Made by a program: the position numbers and the translations under genes
Assembly: GCA_017849395.1 (NCBI GenBank)
Contig: JAFIHO010000221.1
Span: forward strand, 1-14,232
DNA: 14,232 nucleotides
Origin: Hyphomicrobiales bacterium
Lineage (GTDB): Bacteria; Pseudomonadota; Alphaproteobacteria; Micropepsales; Micropepsaceae
Reading direction: 5' to 3'
The notes under the pieces: generated by a model
What the model was told of the DNA's origin: nothing
The model's database searches: none
Seen by the model: only the letters and a program-made list of their open reading frames with translations
Shown here: positions 6,826 through 13,009 of the stretch, piece after piece
Layout: each line of letters opens with the position of its first letter
Position numbering within the stretch: the first letter of the stretch is position 1

Positions 6826-7524
6826 TCAGGCCGCGTCCACCAGGACGATTTCGGAATCTTCCAGCGCCGTGACCTTGAAGCGCTCGACATCGCGGATGGC
6901 CGCGCCGTCGCGTGCCTCGATGCGCACGCCGTCCACATCCACCGCGCCCGTCGCGGGCACAAGATAGCCGTGCCGCGCCTTGCCGATGGCGTATTCGACG
7001 CTCTCGCCTGCCTTCAACGTCGCGCCCAGCACCCGTGCGTCAGCACGGATGGGCAGCGCGTCATTGTCGTTGTCGATACCGCTGGCAAGGGTGACGAAAC
7101 GCCCCGAACGGTCGTCCTTCGGGAAGGGCTTGGAACCCCAGGTCGGCTGGCCACCCTGTTTGGTGGGCAGGATCCAGATCTGGAAGATGCGGGTCGTGAC
7201 CGACTCCATGTTGTATTCCGCATGCCGGATGCCGCTGCCCGCGCTCATCACCTGGACATCGCCCGCCTCGGTGCGGCCTTTGTTGCCGAGGCTGTCCTGA
7301 TGGGTGATGGCGCCTTCGCGCACATAGGTGATGATCTCCATGTTGGCGTGCGGATGCGGTGGGAAACCGGAATTGGCGGCAATCTCGTCGTCGTTCCAGA
7401 CCCGCAGATCGCCCCAGTGGACGCGCGCTGGATCGTGATACTCCGCGAAGGAGAAATGGTGCTTGGCCTTCAGCCAGCCATGGTCGGCGCCGCCAAGCGC
7501 CGCAAAGGGTCTGCGTTCGATCAT
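6826..7524 (-). CDS. Pirin family protein (YhaK-like bicupin)
   Basis: A 232-residue pirin. The N-terminal cupin holds the metal ligands H57 and H59 (PPHPHANME) and H101 and E103 (GIRHAEYNME), the set used by E. coli YhiW/YhaK-type and human pirins; some members act as quercetin 2,3-dioxygenases. The C-terminal cupin (about 130-232, ending in ALEDSEIVLVDAA) is degenerate, as is typical for short bacterial pirins. The ATG at 7524 has GCAGGAGG just upstream. It is the first gene of the pirin-WrbA-hydrolase series and has a long control region with a palindromic site. Pirins beside WrbA and a LysR regulator are a recurring pattern linked to electrophile or redox stress. Whether this one is an enzyme or a regulator cannot be told. 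Confidence 0.94.
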   Translation of the reverse strand: MIERRPFAALGGADHGWLKAKHHFSFAEYHDPARVHWGDLRVWNDDEIAANSGFPPHPHANMEIITYVREGAITHQDSLGNKGRTEAGDVQVMSAGSGIRHAEYNMESVTTRIFQIWILPTKQGGQPTWGSKPFPKDDRSGRFVTLASGIDNDNDALPIRADARVLGATLKAGESVEYAIGKARHGYLVPATGAVDVDGVRIEARDGAAIRDVERFKVTALEDSEIVLVDAA

Positions 7525-7571
7525 GTTCGCCTCCTGCGATGGGACGGCAGGGCCGCCCTGTTTCGAGGATT

Positions 7572-7577
7572 TAGATA
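7572..7577 (-). promoter_or_regulatory. Candidate -10 box of the pirin promoter
   Basis: On the minus strand TATCTA (inside CTATCTAAAT) would place the transcription start near 7565, about 40 bases before the pirin ATG. No good -35 hexamer lies 17-18 bases upstream, which is usual for promoters that need an activator. The palindromic site at 7603-7626 would then sit at about -38 to -61. Confidence 0.25.
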
Positions 7578-7602
7578 GACCGGGCAGGGTTGATCAGAAA
7601 TA

Positions 7603-7626
7603 GAAACTATTGAAATTCATTGTTTC
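7603..7626. promoter_or_regulatory. Candidate LysR operator, GAAAC-N14-GTTTC, upstream of the pirin gene
   Basis: Two inverted 11-mers, ATAGAAACTAT and (on the other strand) ATGGAAACAAT, agree at 9 of 11 bases with centres 19 bp apart. The core is GAAAC-N14-GTTTC, identical in spacing to the site before the LysR gene at 4649-4672. The surrounding DNA is clearly AT-rich compared with the rest of the window. Position relative to the candidate promoter fits activation. Confidence 0.5.
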
Positions 7627-7680
7627 CATAATTGACCTTAAAAGCGGTCCATAGCTCACAGATCGAGCCTGTTGCCCTGG

Positions 7681-7703
7681 ATGGCCCGGTCAAGCCGGGC
7701 CAT
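7681..7703. repeat. Dispersed palindromic intergenic repeat (GGCCCGGTCAAGCCGGGCC type)
   Basis: ATGGCCCGG (7681-7689) and CCGGGCCAT (7695-7703) form a 9-bp stem with a TCAAG loop, followed by GACA. From general knowledge, elements of this form are very common between genes in alphaproteobacteria. It lies between the VWA stop and the pirin promoter and could help end the long upstream transcript or protect its 3' end. The rest of 7525-7742 holds only the pirin control region. Confidence 0.6.
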
Positions 7704-7742
7704 GACACCGTGCGTGATTGCAGGCAACCGCGTACCGAAGAC

Positions 7743-8867
7743 TTAAGCCAGTCTTCCGAACCAGAACAGGGACAGGGTTGCGGCCAGCATCATCAGCAGA
7801 GCGGCGGCGGCGGCGAAGAAGGCGGTGATTTCCATCTCCTTGGTCTCGACCACCAGCTGCTTGCCGAGATTGCCGTAAATCTGTTTCAGGTCTTCGCCGG
7901 TGGTGGCATGGAAGTAGCGGCCACGCGTCATGTCCGCGATCTTCTTCAGCGAATCCTCGTCCAACTGCGCCCGCATCGAGAAACCGCCAAAACCGACGAT
8001 ATTGCCCTTGGTCGTGCCGAAGCCGACCGTATAGACGCGCACGCCGTACTCGGAGGCCGTGCGGGCCGCCTCGATCGGATCATAACCGGTGGTGGTTGCG
8101 CCGTCGGTCAGCAAAATGATGACTGCGTTTTTGTAGGAACCGGGTTCCACCGGCACATGCTTTTTCTTGGGGCCGTCCTGCCGCCGCTCGCCCAGCGGGC
8201 TGCCGCCGCCGAAGCGCCGCCAGCCGCCGCCATAGCCATAACCGGCTTCCGCATTGATGCGGGTGATCTGGAAATCCTCCTGCGGGAAGATGGTGGAGAG
8301 CGACATCAAAATGCCGCTGCCCACCGCGGTGCCGCGCTGCAGTTCGAAGCGGTCGATGGCGGCCGCCAGTGCGGCGCGGTCGGTGGTTGGATTCTGCACC
8401 AGCAGCGCCGTGGCAGCGAAGGCGACAATGCCGATCAGCACGCCCTTGGGCTGGTCCTTCACATAATCCTTGGCCGCCTTCTCGGCGGCGGCGATGCGGC
8501 TTGGCTTGACGTCTGCGGCGCGCATACTGCCCGACACATCCATCGCCAGGATCACCGTGGCGCGGTTGGACGGCAGGCTGACCAGGGCGGTGGGCCGCGC
8601 CATACCGACGATCAGCAGCATCAGCGCCGCCAGCAGCAGGATCGGCGGAATATGGCGGCGGAAGGTCACGGCGCCTGCCGCCTGCTTGATGATCCCCAGG
8701 CTGGCATAGCGCAGCGCATTCTTGCGGCGGCGGCGCAGGATCAGGACATACATCAGCACCAGCAGCGGACCGGTCAGCAGCAGCCACAACAGTTCCGGCC
8801 ATTGGAACGTCAGGCTGGGCGCGAATTCGTGCCAGCGAGACCAGGGAATATCCTTGAACCAGCTCAT
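7743..8867 (-). CDS. BatA-like VWA domain inner-membrane protein
   Basis: A 374-residue membrane protein with the BatA layout: two N-terminal transmembrane segments (about 26-45 and 74-90), a VWA domain (about 104-335) facing the periplasm or lying on the membrane, and a C-terminal transmembrane segment (about 347-370). The metal-ion-dependent adhesion site is intact: D110, S112 and S114 (MDVSGSM), T180 (QRGTAVGSG) and D255 (LLTDGA). Between about 205 and 240 there is an unusual insert rich in Gly, Tyr and Trp followed by a basic stretch (AEAGYGYGGGWRRFGGGS, then RRQDGPKKK). Its ATG overlaps the stop of the DUF58 gene (ATGA). With MoxR and DUF58 it forms the common MoxR-VWA set thought to help fold or insert protein complexes. 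BatB, BatC and BatD homologues are absent downstream. Confidence 0.9.
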   Translation of the reverse strand: MSWFKDIPWSRWHEFAPSLTFQWPELLWLLLTGPLLVLMYVLILRRRRKNALRYASLGIIKQAAGAVTFRRHIPPILLLAALMLLIVGMARPTALVSLPSNRATVILAMDVSGSMRAADVKPSRIAAAEKAAKDYVKDQPKGVLIGIVAFAATALLVQNPTTDRAALAAAIDRFELQRGTAVGSGILMSLSTIFPQEDFQITRINAEAGYGYGGGWRRFGGGSPLGERRQDGPKKKHVPVEPGSYKNAVIILLTDGATTTGYDPIEAARTASEYGVRVYTVGFGTTKGNIVGFGGFSMRAQLDEDSLKKIADMTRGRYFHATTGEDLKQIYGNLGKQLVVETKEMEITAFFAAAAALLMMLAATLSLFWFGRLA

Positions 8868-9754
8868 GGGGCCGCTCCCGCCAAAGGTGCGGTCATGCGG
8901 CGGCGACGCATATGGGAGAAACGGGCGAGAGCATCCATCGTGTCGTCGCCGGTGGACAGCTCCATCGCGTCCACGCCGGCGTTGGCGAAGGTGGTGCGCA
9001 GCGCGTCCTCGCGCGCTTCGGCGATGGCGGCGAAGCGGCGGCGGAAGCCCTTGTCATGGGTATCCACAAAGAGTTGCTCGCCCGTCTCCGCATCCTGGAA
9101 AGTCAGCAAGCCCAAATCCGGCAGCCGCGTCTCCAGTGGGTCCAGCAGCCGCACCGCCACCACGTCATGGCGTCCCGCCAGCACCTGCAGCGGCTGTTCC
9201 CAGCCGGGCATGGAAATGAAATCCGACACCAGGAACAGGGAGGAACGCCGCCGGATGATGCGGCCCGCTTCGCGCAACGCGAGCCCCAGATCGGTGGGGC
9301 GAGGATTGCGCGGGCGCGTCTCCCGGCGTTGCACGGCATCCAGGATGTGCAACACCTGCCGCCGCCCGCCGCGCGCGGGGATCACCCGCTCGATATGGTC
9401 ATGGAACAACAGCGCGCCGACGCGGTTTCCCTTGCCCGCCAGAAGGCGGCACACAAGCGTGGTGAATTCGGCCAACACCGCGCGTTTGGACACTGAGCCC
9501 GAACCGAAATCCAGCGAGGCCGACAGGTCGAGAAGGAACCAGGCCGTGATTTCGCGATCCTCCAGGAACTCGCGAACATGGGGCGTTTCCATGCGCGCCG
9601 TTACGTTCCAGTCGATATGGCGTACATCGTCATGGAACTGATATTCGCGGATATCGGCCAGGTCGGTGCCCGGCCCGCGCGCGACGGTGCGGTAGCCGCC
9701 CTGCAGCAGCCCTTCCAGGCGGCGCGCCACCGGCCATTCCAGCCGGCGCAGCAT
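8864..9754 (-). CDS. DUF58 domain protein (MoxR-associated, VWA-like)
   Basis: A 296-residue cytoplasmic protein. The DUF58 signature is at about 27-70: GPGTDLADIREYQ, then HDDVRHIDWNVTARM and VREFLEDREI. Most relatives have GDD or GDE where this has H41-D42-D43. A VWA-like fold follows with an intact DLSAS (76-80) metal-site motif. The ATG at 9754 was chosen because it lies 4 bases after the MoxR stop. An ATG at 9781 with GGAG just before it is an alternative that would add nine residues and overlap MoxR; the frame is open further upstream but that part only shadows MoxR. The stop overlaps the VWA gene start. DUF58 proteins nearly always travel with MoxR ATPases and are thought to link the ATPase to a membrane VWA partner. 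Confidence 0.88.
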   Translation of the reverse strand: MLRRLEWPVARRLEGLLQGGYRTVARGPGTDLADIREYQFHDDVRHIDWNVTARMETPHVREFLEDREITAWFLLDLSASLDFGSGSVSKRAVLAEFTTLVCRLLAGKGNRVGALLFHDHIERVIPARGGRRQVLHILDAVQRRETRPRNPRPTDLGLALREAGRIIRRRSSLFLVSDFISMPGWEQPLQVLAGRHDVVAVRLLDPLETRLPDLGLLTFQDAETGEQLFVDTHDKGFRRRFAAIAEAREDALRTTFANAGVDAMELSTGDDTMDALARFSHMRRRRMTAPLAGAAP

Positions 9755-9758
9755 GGCC

Positions 9759-10757
9759 TCAGGCGCTGGCGATGCGGGCATGGCTCTCCATGACTTTCTC
9801 GGGCGGGGAGACGTTGCGCATGATGTCGCGCACGATGCGGTCGGCGCTGACGCCTTCGGACAGCGCCTCGTAGGACGGGACGACGCGGTGGCGCAGCACG
9901 TCGAGCGCCACATCCACCACATCCTGCGGCAGGGCATAGTCGCGGCCGCGCAGGAATGCCATGGCGCGGCCCGCTTCGATCAGGCCGATGGTGGCGCGGG
10001 GGCTGGCGCCGTAAAGGATCAGACGGCCGTGATCGCGCAGATTGGCTTTCTCCGGCGCACGCGTCGCCGCCACCAGCCGCACCGCATAGGACACGAGCGC
10101 CGGATCGACATAGACTTGGCGGGCCCTCTGTTGCATTTCGAGCAATTCCTCGGTGTTCGTGACAGGCGCGATGGCGGTAGCCGGGCCGGTGACGCGCTGG
10201 ACGATGGCGAACTCTTCATCCTCGGTGGGATAACCGACCAGCACCTTCATCATGAACCGGTCCACCTGGGCTTCCGGCAAGGCATAGGTGCCTTCGGTCT
10301 CGATCGGGTTCTGGGTCGCCATCACCACAAAGGGTTTGGGCAAGGGATAGGTCTGACCCGCGATGGTGACCTGTCGTTCCTGCATGGATTCCAGCAAAGC
10401 GCTCTGCACCTTTGCGGGGGCGCGGTTGATTTCGTCGGCCAGAACGAGATTGGCGAAGACGGGACCGAGCTGGGTGGTGAAATCGCCGGTCTTCTGGTTG
10501 TAGATGCGGGTGCCGGTGAGGTCGGCGGGCACGAGGTCGGGCGTGAACTGGATGCGCTTGAAGCTGCCCTGCATCACCCGCGCGAGGGTGGATACCGTCA
10601 GCGTCTTGGCAAGGCCCGGCACGCCTTCAACCAGCAGATGGCCGCCCGCCAGCAGCGCGACCAGCACTCGTTCCAGGAAATGGTCCTGGCCCACGACGAC
10701 CTTCTTCACTTCATAGAGCAGGGATTCCAGACCCTGATGCGCGCCGTCCTTGTTCAT
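9759..10757 (-). CDS. MoxR-family AAA+ ATPase
   Basis: A 332-residue cytoplasmic AAA+ ATPase (AAA_3 plus C-terminal lid). Seen, numbering from ATG 10757: Walker A GVPGLAKT (45-52), a conserved FTPDLVPADLTG segment (71-82), Walker B NLVLADE with D108 and E109, a LLESMQERQVTIAG block (121-134) and sensor-1 ATQNPIETEGTYALPEAQ (147-164). The ATG at 10757 is preferred because GAGGTG stands just before it; a GTG at 10766 would add three residues. It follows the protease stop by 21 bases and precedes DUF58 by 4 bases, so protease, MoxR, DUF58 and VWA appear to be one transcript. MoxR ATPases act as chaperone-like motors that mature or insert other complexes; the client is unknown, but cotranscribed neighbours, including KorAB, are reasonable candidates. 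Confidence 0.95.
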   Translation of the reverse strand: MNKDGAHQGLESLLYEVKKVVVGQDHFLERVLVALLAGGHLLVEGVPGLAKTLTVSTLARVMQGSFKRIQFTPDLVPADLTGTRIYNQKTGDFTTQLGPVFANLVLADEINRAPAKVQSALLESMQERQVTIAGQTYPLPKPFVVMATQNPIETEGTYALPEAQVDRFMMKVLVGYPTEDEEFAIVQRVTGPATAIAPVTNTEELLEMQQRARQVYVDPALVSYAVRLVAATRAPEKANLRDHGRLILYGASPRATIGLIEAGRAMAFLRGRDYALPQDVVDVALDVLRHRVVPSYEALSEGVSADRIVRDIMRNVSPPEKVMESHARIASA

Positions 10758-10778
10758 CGTCGTCACCTCAAAGTCGCA

Positions 10779-11825
10779 TCAAAGCGGATTCTCACCCATG
10801 GCCTTGGCGGCATTCTCGATCGGCACGGCGAAGCCGAGCCCTGCAAACACATGCTGGCCGGTCGGGTTGTAGATTGCCGTCACGATGCCAACCACCTCGC
10901 CATCCCGGTTGACCAGCGGGCCGCCGGAATTTCCGGGATTCACCGCCGCGTCGAACTGGATCAGGTTGGTGAGTTTTCCCTTCTTGGATTCGGCGTCGTA
11001 GAATTCGCGCTTCAGGCCCGCCACTACACCGGATGACACGGACGGGCCGATACCGAACGGAAAGCCGACCGCCGTCACCATATCGCCAGGATGCAGATCG
11101 CGCGTGGAAGCCAGCGCCGCGGGCTTGATCTCGTTGGGTGTTTTCTTCGCGCGTATTACCGCCAGATCATTTTCCGGCTGAACCGTCACCACGGTCGCGT
11201 CAGACTTGCTGCCGTCCGCGAACGTCACCACCCAGCGATCGGTGCTGTTGATGACGTGCAGGTTTGTCATGATGTTACCGCGTTCGTCGATCACCACCCC
11301 GCTGCCTGTGGAATCGGGGTGCGGCTCGCCATTCGCCTCCTCCTCCTTGCCGGCGGCGGGCGGCTTGCCTGGCACGCGATGGGGGGAACGGTGCTTGTTT
11401 TCAGCGTCCTTTTGTTTTTGCAGCTTCGCCAACTCGGCGGCATGTTCCGGCGACAGATAGCCATCCACCCGCACCACGGATGGCGCGATGATGGCCGCCG
11501 CGACCGTGGTTTCCGCCGGACCGGGCGGCGTATTCTCGAGGACATATTTGACGGCGTTCTCGATATCCCATTGCGTGTAGGGGCGCGGCTGGGGATTGAG
11601 GATGATGTAGAAGCCGAAAAGCGCCACCGCGATCAGCACCGCGCCCAATACGGTCATGCCCCGATCATGGCGCGCCACAAAACGCTTGACCGCTTTCCAT
11701 GCCCCTGCAGTCAGGGGCGGCTCTTCCATGAACAGATCGGCGGGGTCGAAATGTTCCCCCGCCCCGCCTTCCGGCGGACGGACGCGCGCCCGCGCGGCGC
11801 GGCTGTAGAGAGCCTTGCGTTTCAT
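10779..11825 (-). CDS. Membrane-anchored trypsin-like (HtrA/S1C-type) serine protease without PDZ domain
   Basis: A 348-residue protein from ATG 11825. Residues 1-54 are cytoplasmic and basic/acidic, 55-76 (RGMTVLGAVLIAVALFGFYI) are a single transmembrane anchor, and about 100-170 form a charged, low-complexity linker (LQKQKDAENKHRS ... GKEEEANGEPHP). The protease domain then shows the full triad: H190 in MTNLHVIN, D220 in ENDLAVIRA and S300 in NPGNSGGPLV. The chain stops after the second barrel, so there is no PDZ domain; true DegP and DegS have one or two. The frame is open to 12002, but the extra 59 residues would overlap korB and look like noise, so the later ATG is used even though its ribosome site is weak. 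It sits between korB and the MoxR gene. Likely role: periplasmic quality control or processing near the membrane. Confidence 0.88.
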   Translation of the reverse strand: MKRKALYSRAARARVRPPEGGAGEHFDPADLFMEEPPLTAGAWKAVKRFVARHDRGMTVLGAVLIAVALFGFYIILNPQPRPYTQWDIENAVKYVLENTPPGPAETTVAAAIIAPSVVRVDGYLSPEHAAELAKLQKQKDAENKHRSPHRVPGKPPAAGKEEEANGEPHPDSTGSGVVIDERGNIMTNLHVINSTDRWVVTFADGSKSDATVVTVQPENDLAVIRAKKTPNEIKPAALASTRDLHPGDMVTAVGFPFGIGPSVSSGVVAGLKREFYDAESKKGKLTNLIQFDAAVNPGNSGGPLVNRDGEVVGIVTAIYNPTGQHVFAGLGFAVPIENAAKAMGENPL

Positions 11826-11953
11826 TCGGAGGCACCGATCGAAAGCAATGAAGCCTACGACAGGTTTTGGGTTTACGCAAAAGGCGCGAATTTCTGCGAA
11901 ATCGGCCACCGAACAGGACTTGCGTAAGATAAATGCAAATAGTGCCGAAACAG
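11826..11953 (-). promoter_or_regulatory. AT-richer leader between korB and the protease gene
   Basis: These 128 bases are visibly richer in A and T than the flanking genes and could hold a promoter for the protease-MoxR-DUF58-VWA genes. The best pair on the minus strand is TTGCGT, 17 bases, TAGGCT, each matching the sigma-70 consensus at only three of six positions. No terminator hairpin with a T-run was found after korB, so read-through is also possible. Confidence 0.25.
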
Positions 11954-13009
11954 TCAGCGGTGCGCGGCGTTGAATGCTTCCAATCCCTGGGAACCTGGGC
12001 AAAGTTCAGCCGATGACAGACGGTTAAGAGGCTGTTCGACTGTATTCAGATTGACATGCATGTCGCTGGCGTCACGGTCCATATAGATGAGGCCTGTGAC
12101 CAATTCCCCCGCGGCGGCACGGCTTTGGAGATAGGTCATCGCCGCGATGCGGTCGTAGGGATCATAGTCCTCGCGCAGTTTGGCAAGTTTCAGCACCGAA
12201 CCGTCATGCAGCGCCACTTCCTCGGTGGTGCCCGGAGCGTATTCGACTGTGATGGCCTCGCGCGGTTCCATGATGTCCAGCCGGTTGACCGCTTCATTGT
12301 GGGCGCGCACGAATTCATAGGCCTTGGTCGATCCCGCATGGTTGTTGAACGCCACGCAGGGACTGACGATGTCGATGAAAGCCGGACCGGGATGCTGGAT
12401 CGCCGCCATGATGAGCGGCACCATCTGGGTCTTGTCGCCGGAAAAGCTGCGGCCCACCAATGTCGCGCCAACCATCAACGCCATGCTGACCAGGTCGAGG
12501 GGCGAATCCATGTTGGTTCCGCCAGCCTTGCTCTTGGATCCCTTGTCGGCGGTGGCGGAGAACTGGCCCTTTGTGAGGCCGTACACGCCATTGTTTTCCG
12601 TTATGTAGACCATGTTCACGCCGCGCCGGATGCAATGGACGAACTGGCCGAGCCCTATGGAGGCAGAGTCGCCGTCGCCCGACACACCCATATAGATCAG
12701 ATCGCGATTGGCCAGGTTGGCGCCGGTCAGCACCGAGGGCATGCGGCCATGCACGGCGTTGAAGCCGTGACTCTGTCCCAGGAAATAGTCCGGGGTTTTG
12801 GAAGAACAGCCGATGCCCGACAGTTTCGCCACGCGATGCGGTTCGATGGCCAGTTCGAAACAGGCCTGCACGATGGCGGAGGAAATCGAGTCATGGCCGC
12901 AGCCGGCGCAAAGCGTGGAGACAGAACCTTCATAGTCGCGATGGGTGAAGCCCAGCTTGTTCTTCGGAATGGCCGGATGGCGCAGTTTGGGCTTGGCGAT
13001 ATAGGTCAT
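11954..13009 (-). CDS. korB: 2-oxoacid:ferredoxin oxidoreductase, beta subunit (KorB-like)
   Basis: A 351-residue TPP- and [4Fe-4S]-binding subunit. Cluster cysteines: C34 and C37 (CAGCGHD), C68 (GIGCSS) and C218 (SPCVAFNNH). TPP/Mg motif: GDGDS from 111, ending in ENN 138-140. The block HGRMPSVLTGANLANRDL lies where 2-oxoglutarate-type enzymes carry HGR...G.KLANP.L, which favours 2-oxoglutarate over pyruvate, but other 2-oxoacids cannot be excluded. With KorA it would catalyse oxidative decarboxylation of the 2-oxoacid to the acyl-CoA with reduction of ferredoxin, or the reverse under low potential. Its ATG overlaps the korA stop (ATGA), so the two are coupled and made in equal amounts. The region after about 280 is an extended C-terminal tail. 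Length matches the family. Confidence 0.93.
   Translation of the reverse strand: MTYIAKPKLRHPAIPKNKLGFTHRDYEGSVSTLCAGCGHDSISSAIVQACFELAIEPHRVAKLSGIGCSSKTPDYFLGQSHGFNAVHGRMPSVLTGANLANRDLIYMGVSGDGDSASIGLGQFVHCIRRGVNMVYITENNGVYGLTKGQFSATADKGSKSKAGGTNMDSPLDLVSMALMVGATLVGRSFSGDKTQMVPLIMAAIQHPGPAFIDIVSPCVAFNNHAGSTKAYEFVRAHNEAVNRLDIMEPREAITVEYAPGTTEEVALHDGSVLKLAKLREDYDPYDRIAAMTYLQSRAAAGELVTGLIYMDRDASDMHVNLNTVEQPLNRLSSAELCPGSQGLEAFNAAHR

Noticed and set aside
7632..9641. A 669-residue open frame on the plus strand
   Set aside because: It is antisense to the VWA and DUF58 genes, has low-complexity His/Gln/Arg-rich translation with no domain, and runs through the intergenic repeat; typical of GC-rich shadow frames.
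9755..9937. N-terminal extension of the DUF58 protein to 9937
   Set aside because: The extra residues only shadow the end of the MoxR gene; DUF58 similarity begins just after the ATG at 9754.
9753..11036. A 427-residue plus-strand open frame
   Set aside because: It lies opposite the MoxR and protease genes, which have full motif support; the translation shows no recognisable motif.
11826..12002. N-terminal extension of the trypsin-like protease to 12002
   Set aside because: It would overlap korB by 49 bases, and the added residues lack conserved or signal-like features; the later ATG gives a normal cytoplasmic tail plus one membrane anchor.
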